This document shows positions 5,552 through 6,628 of a DNA stretch of 6,628 nt, one piece after another. The translations under genes were made by a program, and so were the position numbers. The stretch is from Anaerolineae bacterium (lineage in GTDB: Bacteria > Chloroflexota > Anaerolineae > Aggregatilineales > Aggregatilineaceae), in assembly GCA_016929355.1 (NCBI GenBank), contig JAFGJA010000067.1:1-6628 (forward strand), read 5' to 3'. Position 1 is the stretch's first letter. The number at the start of each line of letters is the position of its first letter. Below the pieces are notes generated by a model, which was not told where the DNA came from, ran no database searches, and saw only the letters and a program-made list of their open reading frames with translations.

Positions 5552-6286
5552 ATGAGCAAAAAGCAACAGACGGATCAGGTCCCCCCCCTCCCCGATGAGC
5601 AGCATATAGTGCGCCTCTTGCGCCGCCGGTTGCGTATGGTCGTGATCGCGGCGGTGTTGTTAGCGCTGCTGGCGTTGGCGTTGGCGATTGCGCTGGTGGC
5701 TACCCCGCTCTCTGAGCAGATTTTGCCGGGACATGATAGCGCTGGCGATCAAACGATCACCAATCCTGATGCCAGGTTAGCCAAATTCTACAGGCCGGAA
5801 GTGTTATATTGGCGCGATGAGATTCTAGGGTGGGCGCAGGAATACAGCGTGAACCCCAACGTGATCGCCATCGTGATCCAGATTGAATCGTGCGGCGGCC
5901 CCAGCGCTATTTCATCAGCCGGGGCCACGGGCTTAATGCAGGTCATGCCCTTTCATTTTGAGAATGGCGAAAATCTGCTGAATCCGGATACCAATGTACA
6001 GCGCGGGATGACGGTCTTTTACGAGTGCCTGACGGTTTTTGCCGATTGGGATTTGGGGCTGGCGTTGGCGTGCTATAACGGCGGCCCGCGCGTGACACAG
6101 GTCGATTCGGCGTATTGGTACGAGGAAACGCGCGCCTATTATCGTTGGGCAACGGGCTTGTGGGAAGATGTCACGGAAGGCAACGAATCGAGCGATACGC
6201 TGGAGCAGTGGTTGGCGGCGGGTGGCTTGCGTCTATGCGAAGAAACCGCCGCGTATTTGTTCCCGGCTGAAGACGAGGAAAAGTGA
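5552..6286 (+). CDS. Membrane-anchored lytic transglycosylase (SLT/GH23-type domain)
   Basis: The 244-residue product has a basic cytoplasmic N-terminus (RLLRRRLR), one strong hydrophobic helix (about 29-51) without a lipobox, and an extracytoplasmic domain. The SLT signature is complete: VIQIESCGG with catalytic Glu112, SSAGATGLMQVMP (121-133) and LALACYNGGP (170-179). The enzyme should cleave the MurNAc-GlcNAc bond of peptidoglycan to leave an anhydro-MurNAc end. A cysteine directly follows the catalytic ES, and others near 159, 174 and 229 could form disulfides. The IESCGG form, from memory, is common in Chloroflexota. I start at ATG 5552; an in-frame TTG at 5546 is the alternative, and neither has a strong ribosome site (only AGG at 5539-5541). 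The gene lies 11 bp behind the site-2 protease gene, suggesting a shared transcript. Confidence 0.9.
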   Translation: MSKKQQTDQVPPLPDEQHIVRLLRRRLRMVVIAAVLLALLALALAIALVATPLSEQILPGHDSAGDQTITNPDARLAKFYRPEVLYWRDEILGWAQEYSVNPNVIAIVIQIESCGGPSAISSAGATGLMQVMPFHFENGENLLNPDTNVQRGMTVFYECLTVFADWDLGLALACYNGGPRVTQVDSAYWYEETRAYYRWATGLWEDVTEGNESSDTLEQWLAAGGLRLCEETAAYLFPAEDEEK

Positions 6287-6368
6287 TCACAACAGACATT
6301 TTAGGACATTGGAAACCACGCCTGTCAAGTTAAACATTGTGTGCTGTATCACCTGTTTGCAAACCGGC

Positions 6369-6482
6369 CTCACCCCCCTTGATCCCCCCTCTCCAACTCA
6401 GTTGGAAGATGGGGGAAAGTCCGGGATCAGGAACTTGACTCCCCTTTTCTCCATCTTGGATGGGGAAAGGGGGTTTGGGGGG
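6369..6482. repeat. Paired-hairpin repeat module A
   Basis: Outer C-runs (6373-6378 and 6384-6389) face outer G-runs (6469-6473 and 6477-6482). Inside are a decayed hairpin (CCAAC 6393-6397 with GTTGG 6401-6405, and CCCCC 6385-6389 with GGGGG 6411-6415) and a strong one (6441-6473). The 3' half of the first hairpin, AGTTGGAAGATGGGGG, would need CCCCCATCTTCCAACT opposite, but the 5' half reads CCCCCTCTCCAACT, so that arm has lost bases. The layout suggests a mobile or amplified intergenic repeat. Confidence 0.55.
6441..6473. repeat. Strong 15-bp hairpin within module A
   Basis: CCCCTTTTCTCCATC (6441-6455) pairs along its full length with GATGGGGAAAGGGGG (6459-6473) around a three-base TTG loop, with only two G-U wobbles. 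The two wobbles preserve pairing in one RNA strand. It is the most stable structure in the window and may act as a transcript 3' stabiliser or weak terminator for the transglycosylase operon; the following TTTGGGGGG is too short a T-run for an intrinsic terminator. Confidence 0.65.
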
Positions 6483-6526
6483 ATAGGCATTAAGCTAAGG
6501 AATTTTTGCCTTGATTTCGCTTGTTT

Positions 6527-6624
6527 GACCCCACCCCCTGGCCCCCTCCCTGCCTGCGGGGAGGGGGAAATTGCTGGTTCTCAAGTCCCCTCGCTGCTTG
6601 CGGAGAGGGGATTTAGGGGTGAGG
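6527..6624. repeat. Paired-hairpin repeat module B
   Basis: Two hairpins sit side by side. The first pairs CCCCCTCCC (6542-6550) perfectly with GGGAGGGGG (6559-6567). The second pairs CCCCTC (6587-6592) with GAGGGG (6605-6610), and the pairing continues inward after one mismatch. The left border GACCCCACCCCC faces the right border GGGGTGAGG, making an outer inverted repeat. The design parallels module A, and the spacing TCAAGTCCCC in B echoes CTTGACTCCCC in A, so both probably derive from one repeat family. Confidence 0.55.
6529..6550 (-). other. G-quadruplex motif on the minus strand
   Basis: Read on the minus strand, G3-A-G5-CCA-G5-T-G4 gives four G-runs of at least three with loops of 1, 3 and 1 bases. 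This is a canonical quadruplex pattern with short, favourable loops. Its first two runs are also the arm of the first hairpin of module B, so quadruplex and hairpin cannot form together in one strand. Confidence 0.5.
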
Positions 6625-6628
6625 TTAA

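Larger units (their letters stand above)
6287..6628. other. Intergenic region of 342 bp with no gene, rich in hairpin repeats
   Basis: No credible coding sequence appears on either strand. The first 80 bases show no structure I can name. From about 6369 the sequence turns into alternating C-runs and G-runs that fold into four hairpins in two modules, listed separately. No hairpin is followed by a T-tract on either strand, so none is a classical intrinsic terminator, though they may still end or protect the upstream operon's transcript. Confidence 0.7.

Noticed and set aside
6462..6482. Plus-strand G-quadruplex
   Set aside because: Only three G-runs of three or more are close together, so the four-run rule is not met.
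6369..6624. CRISPR array
   Set aside because: The repeats are inverted, unequal and unevenly spaced, with no unique spacers of constant length and no cas gene.

Overview
The window most likely comes from a Chloroflexota (Anaerolineae-like) chromosome. The clues are two lipoproteins with Pro/Thr-rich spacers behind the lipobox, an IESCGGPSA-type lytic transglycosylase, a Cys-flanked 'HGRMIWV..DRIYVVF' surface domain, and GC-rich paired-hairpin repeats between genes. This assignment is inference from style; there is no rRNA or marker gene. It looks like ordinary chromosome with small non-autonomous repeats, not a defence island, prophage or CRISPR region.

Layout. Minus strand, left end: a small Cys-containing lipoprotein (1043 to 438) and, downstream, the N-terminal third of a sugar phosphate isomerase/epimerase (232 to window edge) with its own promoter. 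Between them lies a 115-bp MITE-like element with imperfect terminal inverted repeats and a 7-bp target duplication. It sits exactly behind the lipoprotein stop codon. Plus strand: a near-consensus promoter at 1118-1146 drives two overlapping deoxynucleoside kinase genes. The first is a Dgk-like kinase fused to a MazG-type nucleotide pyrophosphohydrolase domain; the second is a Dck-like kinase. A separately promoted lipoprotein with a Pro/Thr linker and an Ig-like stretch follows (3018-4178). After a repeat-bearing 207-bp gap comes a two-gene unit of an intramembrane site-2 protease (4386-5540) and a membrane-anchored lytic transglycosylase (5552-6286). The last 342 bp hold no gene but carry two modules of paired GC-rich hairpins and a G-quadruplex motif on the minus strand.

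Function. The kinase pair should salvage deoxynucleosides to dNMPs and may work as a heterodimer, as tandem Dgk/Dck-type kinases do in Firmicutes. The attached MazG domain would hydrolyse (d)NTPs to (d)NMPs, putting salvage and pool cleaning on one polypeptide. The remaining genes concern the cell surface: two lipoproteins, an intramembrane protease and a peptidoglycan lyase.

I found no convincing undescribed multi-gene system. The best candidates for a second look are the kinase-MazG fusion, the MITE at the stop codon, and the repeat structures.
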